Shown one piece after another: positions 1-7,886 of a stretch of DNA of 49,029 nucleotides. The notes beneath the pieces were generated by a model that was not told the origin of the DNA, ran no database searches, and saw only the letters and a list, made by a program, of their open reading frames with translations. Position 1 is the stretch's first letter; each line of letters opens with the position of its first letter. Origin of the DNA: DASUFI01 sp036274635 (lineage in GTDB: Bacteria; Planctomycetota; B15-G4); assembly GCA_036274635.1 (NCBI GenBank), contig DASUFI010000113.1, forward strand, positions 1 through 49,029. The letters are read 5' to 3'. The translations under genes and the position numbers were made by a program.

Positions 1-310
1 CGATGGCGTGGCCGATCCGACCGAAGAAGCTGTCGTCCTCGGGCGCCAGCCAGTTGCGGATCAGCGGCAGCAGGATGCCCACCCACGCGACCAGCGCCGC
101 CGGGAGCACCCAGCGCGGCCGGGAGAGGACGGCCGCAGCCAGCGCCGCCGCGCCGGCCAGCACGACCAGCAGGGCCTGCGTCTCGGCCACCTCGTGCAGG
201 CTGATCTCGCCGTAGTACTCCACCACCACGGCCGGCGCGAAGGCGCCCACCATCAGACCCGCGCCGCCGAGGAACGCCGGCAGAACCCAGCCCTTCGCGG
301 TCCTGGTCAC
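1..310 (-). CDS. Membrane protein, partial (C-terminal end outside window)
   Basis: A reading frame on the minus strand begins with GTG at 308-310 and stays open to the window edge, giving 103 residues. Three hydrophobic stretches (about residues 8-27, 45-62 and 66-82) are separated by short charged loops, so this is an integral membrane protein. The first loop holds EYYGE and the last visible part is NWLAPEDDSFFGRIGHAI. The gene is divergent from the small membrane protein starting at 416. I recognise no family. The GTG start is chosen because the hydrophobic segment begins right after it, but no clear ribosome binding site is visible. Confidence 0.6.
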   Translation of the reverse strand, partial: MTRTAKGWVLPAFLGGAGLMVGAFAPAVVVEYYGEISLHEVAETQALLVVLAGAAALAAAVLSRPRWVLPAALVAWVGILLPLIRNWLAPEDDSFFGRIGHAI

Positions 311-415
311 GCGGGCAGGCTAGCGGCGGGAGGCGGCCGTTCAAGACGCGGCCGGCGCGCGGCTATGATCGCCCGCTGGCCGCGCGGCGCGGCCTTCCTC
401 GGCACGGAGCCTTCG

Positions 416-874
416 ATGTCCCAACAGGCGCGGCGATTCCTCGTGTGCATCGTGTGGTTCGCGGTGGGCGTCATGCTCATCGTCCGCGGCCTGCCCTACG
501 CAGGGGTCACACCCTCGGACATCTCCACGCGCGACTTCACGCCGCTCGCGGGCCACAACGTGTGGATCGCGCTGGCCCTCGCGGTCGTGCTCGGCATCGC
601 CAAGGGCTTCACCGCCCTGAAGAAGGGCGCCCGCCGCGCCGCCACGCAGATCGCCGCCCGCGGCGAGCGCGCCCCCTTCTGGACCATCTTCTCGCCCTTC
701 ATGATCCTGCTGGTCGGCATCATGATCGTGGGCGGCCTCGCGCTGCGGAAGATCCCCTACGACCCGACGGTCAAGGGCTGGATCATCGGCGTGCTGTATC
801 CCGCCGTCGGCCTCGCGCTCATGATCGGCGGTCTCCTCGCCCTGAACGTCGAGCCGCTGCCGCCCAAGACCTGA
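416..874 (+). CDS. Small four-helix membrane protein, unknown function
   Basis: 152 residues with four hydrophobic segments (about 10-25, 45-62, 92-110 and 120-140). The second is followed by a basic stretch (KGFTALKKGARRAATQ), which suggests a cytoplasmic loop. The ATG at 416 is chosen because GGAG lies seven bases upstream and the first membrane segment follows directly; the frame is open further 5' but that part has no hydrophobic character. A -10-like TATGAT lies near 364-369. The gene is followed after about 40 bases by the ferredoxin/MBL fusion. No family recognised. Confidence 0.75.
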   Translation: MSQQARRFLVCIVWFAVGVMLIVRGLPYAGVTPSDISTRDFTPLAGHNVWIALALAVVLGIAKGFTALKKGARRAATQIAARGERAPFWTIFSPFMILLVGIMIVGGLALRKIPYDPTVKGWIIGVLYPAVGLALMIGGLLALNVEPLPPKT

Positions 875-902
875 CGCGACGGCGCGCCCCGGCAGGCGGG
901 GC

Positions 903-908
903 TACCAT
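903..908 (+). promoter_or_regulatory. -10-like TACCAT seven bases before the start at 916
   Basis: TACCAT is followed by exactly seven bases and then ATG. The expected transcription start would therefore fall on or next to the start codon, giving a leaderless message. No convincing -35 element is visible. The same arrangement occurs at several other genes in this window. Confidence 0.35.
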
Positions 909-915
909 CCGTCCC

Positions 916-1749
916 ATGCCCTCCCCCGCCCTGCGCCGCCCCGAGAACGTCGCCGGCGACCTCTACGTCGACGAGACCTGCATCGACTGCGACACCTGCC
1001 GCTGGATGGCGCCCGCCACCTTCGACAGCGCCGGCGACAAGTCGCGCGTGCACCACCAGCCGCAGACGCGCGCCGAGCTGCAGCGCGCCCTGATGGCGCT
1101 GGTCGCCTGCCCCACCGCCAGCATCGGCGCCACCGAGCACCACGACATGAAGCCGGTGCTGGCCGCCTTCCCCGACCGTCTCGCGGACCTCGCCGGCCGC
1201 CCCGCCGCCGAGGGCGCCGCGCCCGGGCCGCAGGGCGTCTACCACTGCGGCTACCACCACGAGGACAGCTTCGGCGCCACCAGCTACCTGGTCGTGCGGC
1301 CCGCCGGCAACGTGCTGGTGGACAGCCCGCGCTTCGCCGCGCCGCTGGTCAAGCGCATCGAGGCCCTTGGCGGCGTGCGCACGCTGTTCCTCACGCACCA
1401 GGACGACGTGGCCGACCACGACAAGTGGCACAAGCACTTCGGCTGCGAGCGCATCCTGCACGCGGCCGACGTGGGCGCCCACACGCGCGGCTCGGCCTGC
1501 CTGCTGCTGGGCGAGCAGTTCCTGTTCACCGGCGACCACCTCGCGTGGAGCGAGCGGCGCGGCCAGATCGTCGGCTTCCGCGACGCCTGCTGGTACGACT
1601 GGGACACGCTGGTGCAGTCCACGCGCCGGCTGCTGCCGCGGCGCTTCTCGTGGTTGCTGCCCGGGCACGGGCGGCGCTGCCACTTCGCGCCGGACGAGAT
1701 GGCGCGGCAGATGCAGCGTTGCCTCGACTGGATGGCGCGCCCGGGCTGA
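916..1749 (+). CDS. Ferredoxin / MBL-fold metallohydrolase fusion
   Basis: 277 residues in two domains. Residues 10-70 form a single-cluster 4Fe-4S ferredoxin with cysteines C22, C25 and C28 and the CP pair at C65. Residues about 105-275 are a metallo-beta-lactamase fold: THQDDVADH (160-168) occupies the HxHxDH position with Gln replacing the second His, TGDH (205-208) supplies the bridging Asp and LPGH (248-251) the later His. The changed metal motif is, as I recall, typical of this fused family rather than a defect. The substrate is unknown; a redox-linked hydrolase is an inference. The ferredoxin part uses the same cysteine spacing as the stand-alone ferredoxin at 4910. TACCAT lies exactly seven bases before the ATG and no ribosome binding site is seen, so the transcript may be leaderless. 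Confidence 0.9.
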   Translation: MPSPALRRPENVAGDLYVDETCIDCDTCRWMAPATFDSAGDKSRVHHQPQTRAELQRALMALVACPTASIGATEHHDMKPVLAAFPDRLADLAGRPAAEGAAPGPQGVYHCGYHHEDSFGATSYLVVRPAGNVLVDSPRFAAPLVKRIEALGGVRTLFLTHQDDVADHDKWHKHFGCERILHAADVGAHTRGSACLLLGEQFLFTGDHLAWSERRGQIVGFRDACWYDWDTLVQSTRRLLPRRFSWLLPGHGRRCHFAPDEMARQMQRCLDWMARPG

Positions 1750-1811
1750 GCGGCCCGGCGCCTGCGCAACGGCCGCCCTCGAGACGCGCGAGGTTGCCGG
1801 CGCGTCGCTGA

Positions 1812-1854
1812 AACTGAAGCGACGCATCTGCGATGCATGTGCGTCGCTTCAGTT
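1812..1854. repeat. 43-nt palindromic repeat, copy 1
   Basis: The unit starts AACTGAAGCGACGCA and ends with its perfect 15-base inverted complement TGCGTCGCTTCAGTT, around a 13-base centre. A second inner symmetry (GCATC/GATGC) allows an alternative fold. It lies just after the stop of the ferredoxin/MBL gene. It could act as a terminator hairpin or be a mobile REP-like element. It matches copy 2 at 39 of 43 positions. Confidence 0.85.
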
Positions 1855-1883
1855 CCGGAATGGGCACCCCTTGCGCGCCACAG

Positions 1884-1926
1884 GACTGAAGCGTCGCATA
1901 TGCGATGCACGTGCGTCGCTTCAGTT
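1884..1926. repeat. 43-nt palindromic repeat, copy 2
   Basis: The second copy starts 72 bases after the first and is separated from it by 29 unique bases. It differs at four positions. The arms ACTGAAGCGtCGCA/TGCGTCGCTTCAGT have one mismatch, and the inner part holds a perfect 12-base palindrome TCGCATATGCGA. Two copies alone do not make a CRISPR array, and no cas gene is near. Confidence 0.85.
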
Positions 1927-2057
1927 CAGGCGGGGCGGAACCATGCCTGCGCACGGCGCTGCCGGGCGCAGCCCGCCGGCGCGCCGCCTCGCCCCGCCGC
2001 GCGCCTTCAGGTTAGAACCCTGTCCCGCTCTCATCCGTGGGTCAGGGAGGTGCCTTC

Positions 2058-3131
2058 ATGCCGTTCACGTACGTCTTCACCGCGCGCAACCTCAAGGGCA
2101 AGGGCAAGGGCGCGCATTTCGTCGCCGAGCCGGGCGAGGTGCGCTTCCTCAAGGTGCCCGCCGTCTTCAAGGGCAAGAAGCTCGTGGCCGGCTACGGCCC
2201 GGAGCACGAGATCGACCAGGACCAATGGTTCGAGGAGGTGGCGGACCTGGCCGACGGCCTGCGGGACGTGAAGCTGGACCGCCCGGGCCACGTGGTCGTC
2301 TTCGTGCACGGCTACAACAACGACATTCCGCTGGTGCACAGCCGCACGGTGCAGCTGCAGCTGGACCTGGAGGCGGAGGATTTCCACGGCCTCGCGGTGG
2401 CCTTCGACTGGCCCAGCGACGACAGCACGCTGAACTACCTCGAGGACCGCTGGGACGCGGCGGACGTGGCGCTCAAGCTGGTGAGCGCGGGCATCGAGCC
2501 GCTGGCGGTGCGGCAGCGCGCCGGCTGCGACATCAACGTGCACCTGCTGGGGCACAGCACCGGGGCCTACGTCATCATGGATGCCTTCACCAACGCGCAG
2601 AAGAGCAAGAAGCTCTTCAAGTCCGACTGGCGCGTGGCGCAGGTGGCCTTCATCGGCGGCGACGTCTCGCGCGACTCGCTGGCGCGCGACTCGGACTGGG
2701 CCGGCCCGCTGTTCGGGCGCCTCATGCGCCTGACCAACTACAGCAACGGCTTCGACAACGTGCTGGCGGTCAGCAACGCCAAGCGGCTGGGCGTCTCGCC
2801 GCGCGCGGGGCGCGTGGGCCTGCCCAACCCGGCCCACGGCAAGAGCGGCAACGTGGACTGCACGCCCTTCTTCGAGAAGCTGGACCCCAAGAAGCAGCCT
2901 GCCTTCGGCACCTTCTGCCACGGCTGGCACATCGGCAACCGGGTGTGGACGCGCGACTTCGCGATGACGCTGGAGGGGCGCATCGACCGGTGCGCGATCC
3001 CGACGCGGCGGTTCGAGCCGTCGCGCGGGCTCATCCTGCAGGACGGCAAGCGGCCGGCGAACGAGGCGGCGTGGCTGGAGGTGCGGGCGGACGCGGTGAA
3101 GGCGCCGAAGTCGATCCAGACCTGGAAGTAG
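2058..3131 (+). CDS. Alpha/beta hydrolase, DUF900 type
   Basis: 357 residues. Near residue 80 the segment VVVFVHGYNN is the HGYN oxyanion-hole strand typical of DUF900 hydrolases, and GHSTG (about residues 170-174) is the nucleophile elbow with the catalytic Ser. HGWHIGN near residue 300 could provide the catalytic His. There is no signal peptide or membrane segment, so the enzyme is probably cytoplasmic; the substrate (an ester or amide) cannot be told from sequence. The ATG at 2058 is chosen over the in-frame GTG at 2037 because AGGGAGG lies seven bases before it. A -10-like TTAGAA is near 2011. The gene stands alone between the palindromic repeats and a decayed exported-protein fragment. 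Confidence 0.85.
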   Translation: MPFTYVFTARNLKGKGKGAHFVAEPGEVRFLKVPAVFKGKKLVAGYGPEHEIDQDQWFEEVADLADGLRDVKLDRPGHVVVFVHGYNNDIPLVHSRTVQLQLDLEAEDFHGLAVAFDWPSDDSTLNYLEDRWDAADVALKLVSAGIEPLAVRQRAGCDINVHLLGHSTGAYVIMDAFTNAQKSKKLFKSDWRVAQVAFIGGDVSRDSLARDSDWAGPLFGRLMRLTNYSNGFDNVLAVSNAKRLGVSPRAGRVGLPNPAHGKSGNVDCTPFFEKLDPKKQPAFGTFCHGWHIGNRVWTRDFAMTLEGRIDRCAIPTRRFEPSRGLILQDGKRPANEAAWLEVRADAVKAPKSIQTWK

Positions 3132-3180
3132 ATGGAGACACCGGGACCGATGCCCGTGGGCCACGCGATCGGCAGACGCG

Positions 3181-3525
3181 CGCTCGATCACGATCCCGTC
3201 GCCCATGCGCGAGGGCCAGGCGGGCGCGCTCCAGATCCAGGCCCAGCAGGGCGACCTCGCGCTGCTGGTGATCGGGCTGACGCCGGGCTTCCAGGAGCTG
3301 TCGGCCAAGCACGGCGCGCTCGTGCTCGATCCGACGGTGCTGATCCCGGTCGCGCTCGGCACGATCGCGGACGCGGGCGGCTCGCTGTCGGTGCCGTTCG
3401 TGATGCCGGCGCTGAACCCGACGCTGGACGGCCTCACGGTGCCGATGCAGCTCGCGGTCGTGGCCGGCGGCAAGGCCACGCTCGAGGGCGCGACGGCGGT
3501 GGCCTGGCTGGACGCGGGGCTCTGA
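3181..3525 (+). pseudogene. Orphan C-terminal domain of an exported protein
   Basis: This stretch reads as about 110 residues of beta-rich, small-residue sequence with no credible start; the first ATG is at 3205, but coding character already begins upstream (RSITIPSP). It lacks a signal peptide. The pattern VIGLTPGF...G-LVLDP...G-IADAGGSLSVPF resembles the C-terminal domain of the exported FG-GAP protein at 39600-41300 (VIGLSAALL...G-LVPAP...G-ATNASGGLELAA). It is therefore probably the surviving end of a once larger exported protein. A short cytoplasmic protein starting at 3205 is possible but less likely. Confidence 0.5.
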
Positions 3526-3526
3526 C

Positions 3527-3540
3527 GGCGGCGAGCCGCC
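3527..3540. terminator. GC-rich hairpin between convergent reading frames
   Basis: GGCGGC and GCCGCC pair perfectly around a two-base loop, between the end of the exported-protein fragment and the stop of the ElbB-like gene on the other strand. There is no T-run, so intrinsic termination is only a possibility. Confidence 0.3.
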
Positions 3541-3541
3541 C

Positions 3542-4219
3542 CTACGTCACTCCCGCCGGCTGGCGTGCGAGGCCCACGACCTCCTTGCACGCCTTCGCGA
3601 TGCCCTTGGCCACGTCGCTGATGCGCGGACCGAGCATGTAGGCCGGCGTGCTCACGATGCGCTGCTTCCTGTCCACCGTGACCTCGCTGACGTCGCGGGT
3701 CTCGTGCTTCGCGCCGCAGGTCTCGAGGGCGCGCGCGGTGGTGGCGTCGTCGCCGATGGTGAGCGACGGGTTCTTGCTGCCGAGCACGCGCGCGATGAGG
3801 GCCGGCGCGATGCAGATGGCGCCGATGGGCTTGCCGGCGGCGTGCAGCTCGCGCACCAGCGACTCCACCGCGGGGTGCACCGCGCACTGCGCGCCGCGGA
3901 CGGCGAAGTCGCACAGGTTCTTGGCGGCGCCGTAGCCGCCCGGCAGGACCAGGGCGTCGAGGTCGCGGGCGTGCAGCTTGTCCGAGGCCACGATGTCGCC
4001 GCGCGCGATGCGGGCCGACTCGTGCAGCACGTTGCGCGGCGCGCCGAGGACCACGGTGCCCGTCAGGTGGTCCACCACCTCGGCCTGCGCCACGTCGGGC
4101 GCGGTCCAGATCACATCCGCGCCCTCCTGCTCCAGGTACAGGGCGCACAGCACCGCTTCCTGGATCTCTGCTCCGTCGAGGTAGCCGCAGCCCGAGAGCA
4201 CCAGGCCGACCTTCACCAT
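3542..4219 (-). CDS. elbB: ElbB-like protein of the DJ-1/PfpI superfamily
   Basis: 225 residues, close to the usual ElbB length of about 217. The N-terminus carries SGCGYLDGAEIQEA, the ElbB signature, and the nucleophile-elbow cysteine is in GAICIAPA after GKPI. LPGGYGAAKNLCDFA is the conserved middle part. ElbB has been described as a glyoxalase-type protein and was first linked to isoprenoid biosynthesis; the true role is unsettled. The ATG at 4219 is preceded by GGAGACGAACC, a good ribosome binding site, while the frame open upstream has no family similarity. A TACCAT element lies about 50 bases upstream. The gene ends convergently with the fragment at 3181-3525. Confidence 0.88.
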   Translation of the reverse strand: MVKVGLVLSGCGYLDGAEIQEAVLCALYLEQEGADVIWTAPDVAQAEVVDHLTGTVVLGAPRNVLHESARIARGDIVASDKLHARDLDALVLPGGYGAAKNLCDFAVRGAQCAVHPAVESLVRELHAAGKPIGAICIAPALIARVLGSKNPSLTIGDDATTARALETCGAKHETRDVSEVTVDRKQRIVSTPAYMLGPRISDVAKGIAKACKEVVGLARQPAGVT

Positions 4220-4299
4220 GGTTCGTCTCCGTGGGCCGGCGGGAGGGGTCCGGCGAGTTGGGCAGCATGGTAGCGCGGACATGGCACGCACGAGGCTGT

Positions 4300-4305
4300 T
4301 AGAGT
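4300..4305 (+). promoter_or_regulatory. -10-like TAGAGT seven bases before the start at 4313
   Basis: TAGAGT plus seven bases plus ATG is the same spacing as at 916, 7885 and 31602. No -35 box stands out. Confidence 0.3.
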
Positions 4306-4312
4306 CCGGCCC

Positions 4313-4777
4313 ATGGCGCGCTTTCCCGGCACCGAGAAGAGCAGCAACCGCGCGGGCCTGCGGCCGGGCCAGCTGGTGCGCTGCCTGCGCATGCGCGCCA
4401 ATGCCGCGCTGGGGCTGGCGGACCGTCGCGGCCTCGTGCTGCAGGTGCGCCTGGCCAACGCGCGGGTGCTCTTCGGCCTGCAGGGGCCGACGCACTGGCT
4501 GGCCAACGAGCAGCTCGTGGCCGAGGACGCCGCGCCCGACGCGGAACTCGCGCTGCTCGCGCGCGTCATGGTCGCGCTGCGCGCCGAGCGCCTCGACTTC
4601 GACGAGGGCGAGCTGCTGCTGGCCAGCCAGGGCCTGCCCGCCGCCGCGCTGGACGAGGCGCGGGCGCTGCTGGGCCCGCGCCTGCTCTCCCTGGAGCTAC
4701 GCCCCGAGGGCGTGCACGAGCTGGGCATCCGCCTGCGGCTCGAGGGATGGACCGGTCCCGGCCCCGCGACGGCCTGA
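4313..4777 (+). CDS. Conserved-looking hypothetical protein
   Basis: 154 residues, no membrane segment or signal peptide, no recognised motif. The N-terminal third is basic (RPGQLVRCLRMRAN). The rest is rich in Leu, Ala and Glu and probably mixed alpha/beta. TAGAGT lies exactly seven bases before the ATG with no ribosome binding site, so a leaderless message is likely. It is divergent from the ElbB-like gene and is followed by the ferredoxin at 4910 after 132 bases. Codon use fits the neighbours. I assign no function. Confidence 0.6.
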   Translation: MARFPGTEKSSNRAGLRPGQLVRCLRMRANAALGLADRRGLVLQVRLANARVLFGLQGPTHWLANEQLVAEDAAPDAELALLARVMVALRAERLDFDEGELLLASQGLPAAALDEARALLGPRLLSLELRPEGVHELGIRLRLEGWTGPGPATA

Positions 4778-4909
4778 CAAGCGACGCACGGGTCAGCGGG
4801 ATCCGGCTCCACTGGACCGCCCTTCGCGGCCGGCCTATAGTGATCCGCTCGCTCCGGACGCGGCAGATTGCCCCGCGCGCGGCCCCCACCGAATACCGAG
4901 ACCTGTCCC

Positions 4910-5140
4910 ATGGCCACCAAGGCTGACAAGTACGCCGACAACGTGACCGGCGCCTTCTACGTCGACAAGCAGTGCATCCTGTGCCACCTCTGCTCGGACA
5001 TCGCGCCGGCGCACTTCAAGGAGTCGCCGGACGGGGACCACGACTTCGTGCACACGCAGCCCACCACGGACGAGCAGATCAAGCTGTGCCTCGAGGCCAA
5101 GGAGCAGTGCCCGGTGGAGGCGATCGGCGACGACGGCTGA
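4910..5140 (+). CDS. 4Fe-4S single-cluster ferredoxin
   Basis: 76 residues. Cysteines C22, C25 and C28 (CILCHLC) and C67 (QCPVEAI) ligate one 4Fe-4S cluster, as in short bacterial ferredoxins. It is a soluble electron carrier; the partner cannot be told. The N-terminal layout (GAFYVDKQC) is almost the same as in the ferredoxin domain fused to the MBL protein at 916 (GDLYVDETC), so the two may be paralogues. The ATG at 4910 is chosen because the family starts close to the first beta strand. TATAGT at 4836-4841 is a plausible -10 element, giving a leader of about 60 bases. Confidence 0.92.
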   Translation: MATKADKYADNVTGAFYVDKQCILCHLCSDIAPAHFKESPDGDHDFVHTQPTTDEQIKLCLEAKEQCPVEAIGDDG

Positions 5141-5183
5141 GCGCCGCGCGCCCCGCGCGCGCCCGGTCCCGGCAGCTGCCTGG

Positions 5184-5360
5184 TCAGGGCGTCAGCGCAC
5201 GCAATCCGGTCGTCGCCGCGAGCCCCTGAGTCGCGGCAGGATCCGCGATCCAGGCCCGCAACCACAGCTCGAAGCCTGACGGCACGGCGCTCGGCCAGGC
5301 GGAGCCGAGCAGCAGGTCTTCGTCGGCGTCGGTGACGAGGCAACCCGCCGACCCGTGGCG
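5184..5360 (-). pseudogene. Orphan C-terminal tail of an exported protein
   Basis: 58 in-frame codons on the minus strand end in TGA at 5184-5186 and are closed upstream by a stop at 5361-5363, with no start codon. The end (WLRAWIADPAATQGLAATTG, then LRALTP) matches the end of the exported FG-GAP protein (VQAWIVDGDGVSGYAASNG, then LRIDVP) in spacing and in the AWI-D, G-AA, GLR and final P positions. This is a relic of a second protein carrying the same C-terminal domain, pointing to repeated gene loss here. Confidence 0.6.
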
Positions 5361-5796
5361 TCAGGTCGAGTGCGGAAGGACGGCCGTCGCCGTAGCCACC
5401 TGCCGCTTCGACCCCGCGGGAGGCGAGGCATGGTGATCAAGGGCGCGCGGCGACGACACGGCCGACGGACACGGCGGCGCCGAGCTCCCCACGGGTGGCT
5501 GCGACTCGGCCACCCCACACGCCCCGCCCTTCTCCGACCGCCCCCACCGCTTCCGCTTCGTGCTCTCCATCGCTCCTCCTTCTCCCGGGGCTTCCCCGGG
5601 GTGAGGAGCGGATCTCCAGTCACACGCTCGACCACTCGGAAAGCGAAAGAGTTTCCCTACGCACTACAGCCGCCCGAAGGGCAGCAAGAGCAAGTCGTCG
5701 ACCCTCGCGCCGGCCGCGACCGCCGCCGCCTGAGCCGCCCCACCCAGCGCGCCCGCTCGCCCAGCCCGCGCGCCTCGCGCTACCCTCGCGCCCGCG
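5361..5796. other. Non-coding stretch with a GC hairpin
   Basis: No supported gene is seen on either strand. CCCGGGG and CCCCGGG pair perfectly around CTT at 5584-5600. TACCCT at 5781-5786 lies ten bases before the start of the broken gene at 5797 and may be its -10 element. The rest is low-complexity GC-rich sequence, probably old decayed material. Confidence 0.5.
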
Positions 5797-7330
5797 ATGC
5801 CCATGCCCGACCCCGTCGCCGCTGCGCTCGTGAAGGCCGCGCTCGACCTCCACGGGCGACACATCTGGACCGAAGTCGAGGGTGACACGCCGTTCCTGAT
5901 CCGCCTGCCCGGTCAGGCCTTCCCGCTCGTCGGCTGCATCATGGGCCAGGCCGGCGAGCAGTTCGGGATCCAGCTCCTCCGCGGCGAGGGCGCGCTGGCG
6001 GCCATGCTCCGGCTGTTCGCGATGGAGGGCTCGAAGGAAGCCTACGCTGGCGTGACCGTGGGACGCGGGCGGCCTGCCACAGACCTTGGACGAGTGGAAG
6101 CTCGCCGACAACGTCGTGACCGGCCGCCTCTTGGCCGAGTTCATGGACTGCGAGTCGCCGGCCCGCATCCAGGTGCGCTACTTCGGCAGCCCGGCGCGGG
6201 CCTCCGAGGTCCTGGACAAGTGCCGCGGTCTGCAGCCGGGCGCCTGCCTCCTGGAGTGGGCCATGGCCGACTTCCGGACCTCGCCCAAGGCGAAGACCTT
6301 TCTGGAGCGCCGGCTGGAGCAGCCCTCGACGACGCCCGTCGAGCGCGCGCTCATCCAGGCGCGCCTTGACGCACGGCTGTCGATCTACCGCGTGCTCGCC
6401 GTGCACGCCAAGGTCAGCCTCGACCTCGAGGACATCCTGTCCGGCGAGCGGACAACGCTGCAGGAGCGCTCGCTTTCGACCTGCGACATCGGCCACTGCT
6501 TCCTGCCGCTGCGCCTCACGCGCGTCGGGAGCTGGGACTTCTGCGCCTTCGCCGGGCCGCCCCTGACCAGCTTCACCGTCGGCCCGGCCCTCGAACTGCT
6601 GCAGCGACGCGGGGCCGACCTCTCGTCCGGCGGCCTGCGGCGCAAGGCCCACCTCGTCGGGCGACTGTGGGAGTTCGCGCTGCCAGGGCACGAGCACCTG
6701 CCCCGCCTCCACAACACCGATGGCGACCCGATGGAATTCCAGAAGGCGACCTTCCGGATGGCCGACTCGGCCGCCGCGCAGCACGCCTTGGAGGCGCGCG
6801 AGGACGTCGTGCGGGACGAGGAGCTCTGGGTCTGGCAGCGGCCGGGTGGGCCCGTACCTGGATTCGGCGAGACGACGCTGCTCGGGCGCATCGAGCTGCT
6901 CGGCGACCGGCTGGTCCTGGAGGTCAACTCCGTGCGGCGGCTGCTTGCGGCGCGCCGGTGGATCGAGCGGCTGCCGGGCGTGCGCTTCGAGACGGCCACC
7001 GCCCGCGCACTCGATGCCGAGCGCCCGCTCGACGACACACTGGCAGGCAAGTAGCCGTCGTCACCCTCGCCCGAGTTACGCGCGGAGATCGAGCGGAGAC
7101 TCATGGATCACTACCAGCAGTGGCTGGACATGCCTCTGCCTTCACTTGGCCGGCGCTCACCGCGCGAAGCGTGCCGGACGCCCGAGGGCCGCCAGCGCGT
7201 CGCGATCCTGGTGCGCACGATGCGCGACTCGGCCATCCCGGGCGGCTTCGTGCCGGCGCCGCGCGACTGGCTGCTGCGGGAGCTGGGCATCGCGGGGCCC
7301 GAACGGGCCGACTCCACGCCGGAGGCATAG
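5797..7330 (+). pseudogene. Broken gene: one frameshift and one in-frame amber codon
   Basis: Three coding blocks read as one protein of about 510 residues. Block 1 (5797 to about 6060) is in frame 1 and ends ...EAYAGVTV. Block 2 continues in frame 2 from DAGGLPQTLDEW to the TAG at 7052-7054; removing one G of GTGGGA near 6061 joins them. Block 3 follows the TAG in the same frame (PELRAEIERRLMDHYQQW...) to 7330 and ends with a W-D-PLPSLG-R-PREA segment. I recall similar segments at the C-terminus of some SEC-C-type and MbcA/ParS-related proteins, but the family is uncertain. The 7103-7330 part alone could be read as a 75-residue protein. The coding quality on both sides of each break suggests recent inactivation or sequencing error. 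Confidence 0.6.
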
Positions 7331-7845
7331 GGCACCAGGCGCGGAGCGTTGACCACGGAGAAGTTCGGCGGTTTCTCCGGCCGTTAACCAGGATGCTCTA
7401 CCCGTTAACCAGAGAGAGGCAGAGAACATCGCTGGCGCCGCGCGCGCCTCTCCGGTCGCTCACCACGCGGCTCTCCGCCGCGGAGAGGTTCGGAGAGTCG
7501 GAGAGGTTTTCGGCCACGCCAGGCGCGCAGTCGCACGCCCCGAGGCGTCGCCCACGACCGCGCGCAACCCATGCGCCCACAACGCCGTACGCGCGCCCCG
7601 CGCGCAAATCGCGCACCGTGCGGAGCTTCGTGCGGCCCATCCTCCACGCGCGTCCCGCGCCCCCACGCCCCGCCTCTCCGCCCGCTCGCTCCCTGCAGCG
7701 AGGCTGGTTCCCCAGGAAGATGACAGTTGCGAACCAGCGCGGAAGTTCGCAATGCGCGAGCGACTGGCTACCACCCTGGATTCGAACCTCGCCCTTCCGC
7801 CCGACCCGCGCCGACAGGTCGGGGCGCGATCCACCGCCTTGATGC
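7331..7845. other. Non-coding stretch with short degenerate repeats
   Basis: No credible gene on either strand. CCGTTAACCAG occurs twice near 7380-7412, and GGAGAG/CGGAGAG motifs recur at about 7478-7508. A TTCGAATCC-like string near 7778-7788 (minus strand) recalls a tRNA T-loop, but its stem does not pair. The stretch looks like eroded sequence between the broken gene and the ATPase. Confidence 0.5.
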
Positions 7846-7886
7846 ATCCTTGCAATTCGTAACCGGCGGTGCAGAATTGCGAGGAT
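7846..7886 (+). promoter_or_regulatory. Promoter and dyad over the start of the DUF4143 ATPase
   Basis: TTGCAA (7850-7855), 16 bases, then CAGAAT (7872-7877) form a plausible sigma-70 promoter, with CAGAAT seven bases before ATG 7885. The same bases form an inverted repeat: ATCCTtGCAATTC (7846-7858) and GAATTGCgAGGAT (7874-7886), one mismatch, 15-base centre. The second arm runs into the start codon, so a protein bound here could block both transcription and translation; autoregulation is an inference. Confidence 0.5.

Noticed and set aside
1812..1926. Two-repeat mini CRISPR array
   Set aside because: The units are long nested palindromes, only two exist, and no cas gene or leader is near. 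A REP-like element or terminator explains them better.
7740..7840. Possible tRNA on the minus strand because of a GGTTCGAATCC string
   Set aside because: The five bases on each side of TTCGAAT pair at only three of five positions, and no acceptor, D-arm or anticodon stem can be built around it.
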